DNA from: Xenorhabdus hominickii
GTDB taxonomy: Bacteria > Pseudomonadota > Gammaproteobacteria > Enterobacterales > Enterobacteriaceae
Reading direction: 5' to 3'
Assembly: GCF_002632725.1 (NCBI RefSeq)
Contig: NZ_NJAI01000004.1
Span: forward strand, 396,463 to 460,462
Length of the DNA stretch: 64,000 bases
Shown: positions 63,334 to 64,000 of the stretch, piece after piece
Position numbering within the stretch: the stretch's first letter is position 1
Layout of the letters: every line of letters begins with the position of its first letter
Made by a program: the position numbers and the translations under genes
Notes under the pieces: generated by a model
What the model was told of the DNA's origin: nothing
The model's database searches: none
What the model saw: only the letters and a program-made list of their open reading frames with translations

Positions 63334-63720
63334 TTACTTGGCTTGACGCTTGCTCTTATAATCTGCAATGGCAGCTTTAATCGCATCTTCTGCCAAAATA
63401 GAGCAGTGAATTTTCACTGGTGGCAATTCCAATTCATCAGCGATCTGTGTGTTTTTGATCGCTTCTGCCTGTTCCAGCGATTTTCCTTTCATCCATTCTG
63501 TTACCAGAGAGCTGGATGCAATCGCAGAGCCGCAGCCATAGGTTTTGAAACGTGCGTCTTCAATGATACCTGAATCGTTGACCTTGATTTGCAGCCGCAT
63601 GACGTCACCACAAGCAGGTGCACCTACCATGCCACTACCAACTGAAGGATCTTCACTGTCGAATGAACCAACATTACGTGGGTTTTCGTAGTGATCAATT
63701 ACTTTGTCGCTGTAAGCCAT
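63334..63720 (-). CDS. iscU: IscU scaffold protein
   Basis: Scaffold on which IscS-derived sulfur and iron are built into clusters. The 128-residue protein has ligands Cys37 (GAPACGDVMRL), Cys63 (YGCGSAIAS) and Cys106, with the chaperone-binding LPPVK at residues 99-103. Length equals E. coli IscU. It starts 24 bp after iscS. Confidence 0.98.
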   Translation of the reverse strand: MAYSDKVIDHYENPRNVGSFDSEDPSVGSGMVGAPACGDVMRLQIKVNDSGIIEDARFKTYGCGSAIASSSLVTEWMKGKSLEQAEAIKNTQIADELELPPVKIHCSILAEDAIKAAIADYKSKRQAK

Positions 63721-63744
63721 ATCGTTACTCCTGAAACCGTCTGA

Positions 63745-64000
63745 TTAATGATGAGACCATTCGATGGTGCTAATATCCACACCCTGTTTGAACATTTCCC
63801 ACAATGGAGAAAGATCGCGCAGGTGACCAATCGCGTTGTGAATCAACTTGATTGCATAGTCTATTTCTTCTTCTGTGGTAAAACGCCCCAAAGAGAAACG
63901 AATAGAACTGTGTGCCAGTTCATCATTCATGCCCAATGCACGCAGGACATAAGAAGGCTCCAAACTCGCTGAAGTACATGCCGAGCCAGAAGAAACCGCC
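63745..64000 (-). CDS. iscS: IscS cysteine desulfurase (3' part only)
   Basis: PLP enzyme that supplies sulfur from cysteine to IscU, thiamine and tRNA modification. Only the last 84 codons are in the window. They include the persulfide loop [20 protein letters not shown] with the catalytic cysteine (Cys328 by E. coli numbering) and the C-terminal IscU-binding end [20 protein letters not shown]. The gene continues beyond 64000, where iscR would be expected. Confidence 0.95.
   Translation of the reverse strand, partial: AVSSGSACTSASLEPSYVLRALGMNDELAHSSIRFSLGRFTTEEEIDYAIKLIHNAIGHLRDLSPLWEMFKQGVDISTIEWSHH

Overview
The window looks like chromosomal DNA of an entomopathogenic Morganellaceae bacterium, most likely Photorhabdus and possibly Xenorhabdus. 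The housekeeping genes follow the enterobacterial order known from E. coli (mlaA-fadL-yfcZ-fadIJ-sixA; nupC-ligA-zipA-cysZ-cysK-ptsHI-crr-cysM-cysAWTP; yfeX-yfeY-ypeA-hemF; der-bamB-yfgM-hisS-ispG-rodZ-pilW-rlmN-ndk-pbpC-yfhM-sseB-pepB-iscX-fdx-hscA-hscB-iscAUS). The DNA is AT-rich, carries several ERIC-type repeats, and encodes PrtS/protealysin-like thermolysin-family proteases, which are known from Photorhabdus. The genus call is inference from synteny and family knowledge; no database was searched.

Region 1 (1-5.8 kb) is a decaying integration hotspot around a tRNA-Arg(CCT) gene (argW). On its 3' side is a P4-type integrase killed by two in-frame stops and separated from the tRNA by a nine-copy 9-bp tandem repeat. 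On its 5' side is an intact second integrase, then a frameshifted AlpA-type regulator and a frameshifted secreted cysteine-containing protein. A frameshifted DUF2846 lipoprotein gene opens the window.

Region 2 (5.8-13.5 kb) holds outer-membrane lipid homeostasis and fatty-acid use: MlaA, the FadL porin, YfcZ, the anaerobic beta-oxidation pair FadI/FadJ, and SixA. Region 3 (13.5-15.3 kb) holds a broken ISAs1-family transposase beside a truncated DUF3820 gene. Region 4 (15.3-30.8 kb) carries NupC, DNA ligase LigA, ZipA, cysteine synthesis (CysZ, CysK, CysM), the PTS core (HPr, EI, EIIA-Glc), a GNAT gene broken in a G7 tract, and the sulfate/thiosulfate ABC importer CysPTWA.

Region 5 (30.8-38.7 kb) is accessory: a broken DyP peroxidase (yfeX), yfeY, ypeA, hemF, then two intact tandem protealysin-like M4 metalloproteases and a third small gene that encodes only the protease propeptide. 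This trio is the most interesting part of the window. Region 6 (38.7-64 kb), all on the minus strand, carries ribosome assembly (Der), outer-membrane assembly (BamB), HisS, IspG, RodZ, a short PilW-like TPR lipoprotein, RlmN, Ndk, a three-gene accessory cassette (DUF2975 membrane protein, Cro/CI regulator, secreted protein), PBP1C with its alpha-2-macroglobulin partner YfhM, an SseB reduced to its C-terminal half, PepB, and the isc iron-sulfur cluster operon, running off the window inside iscS.
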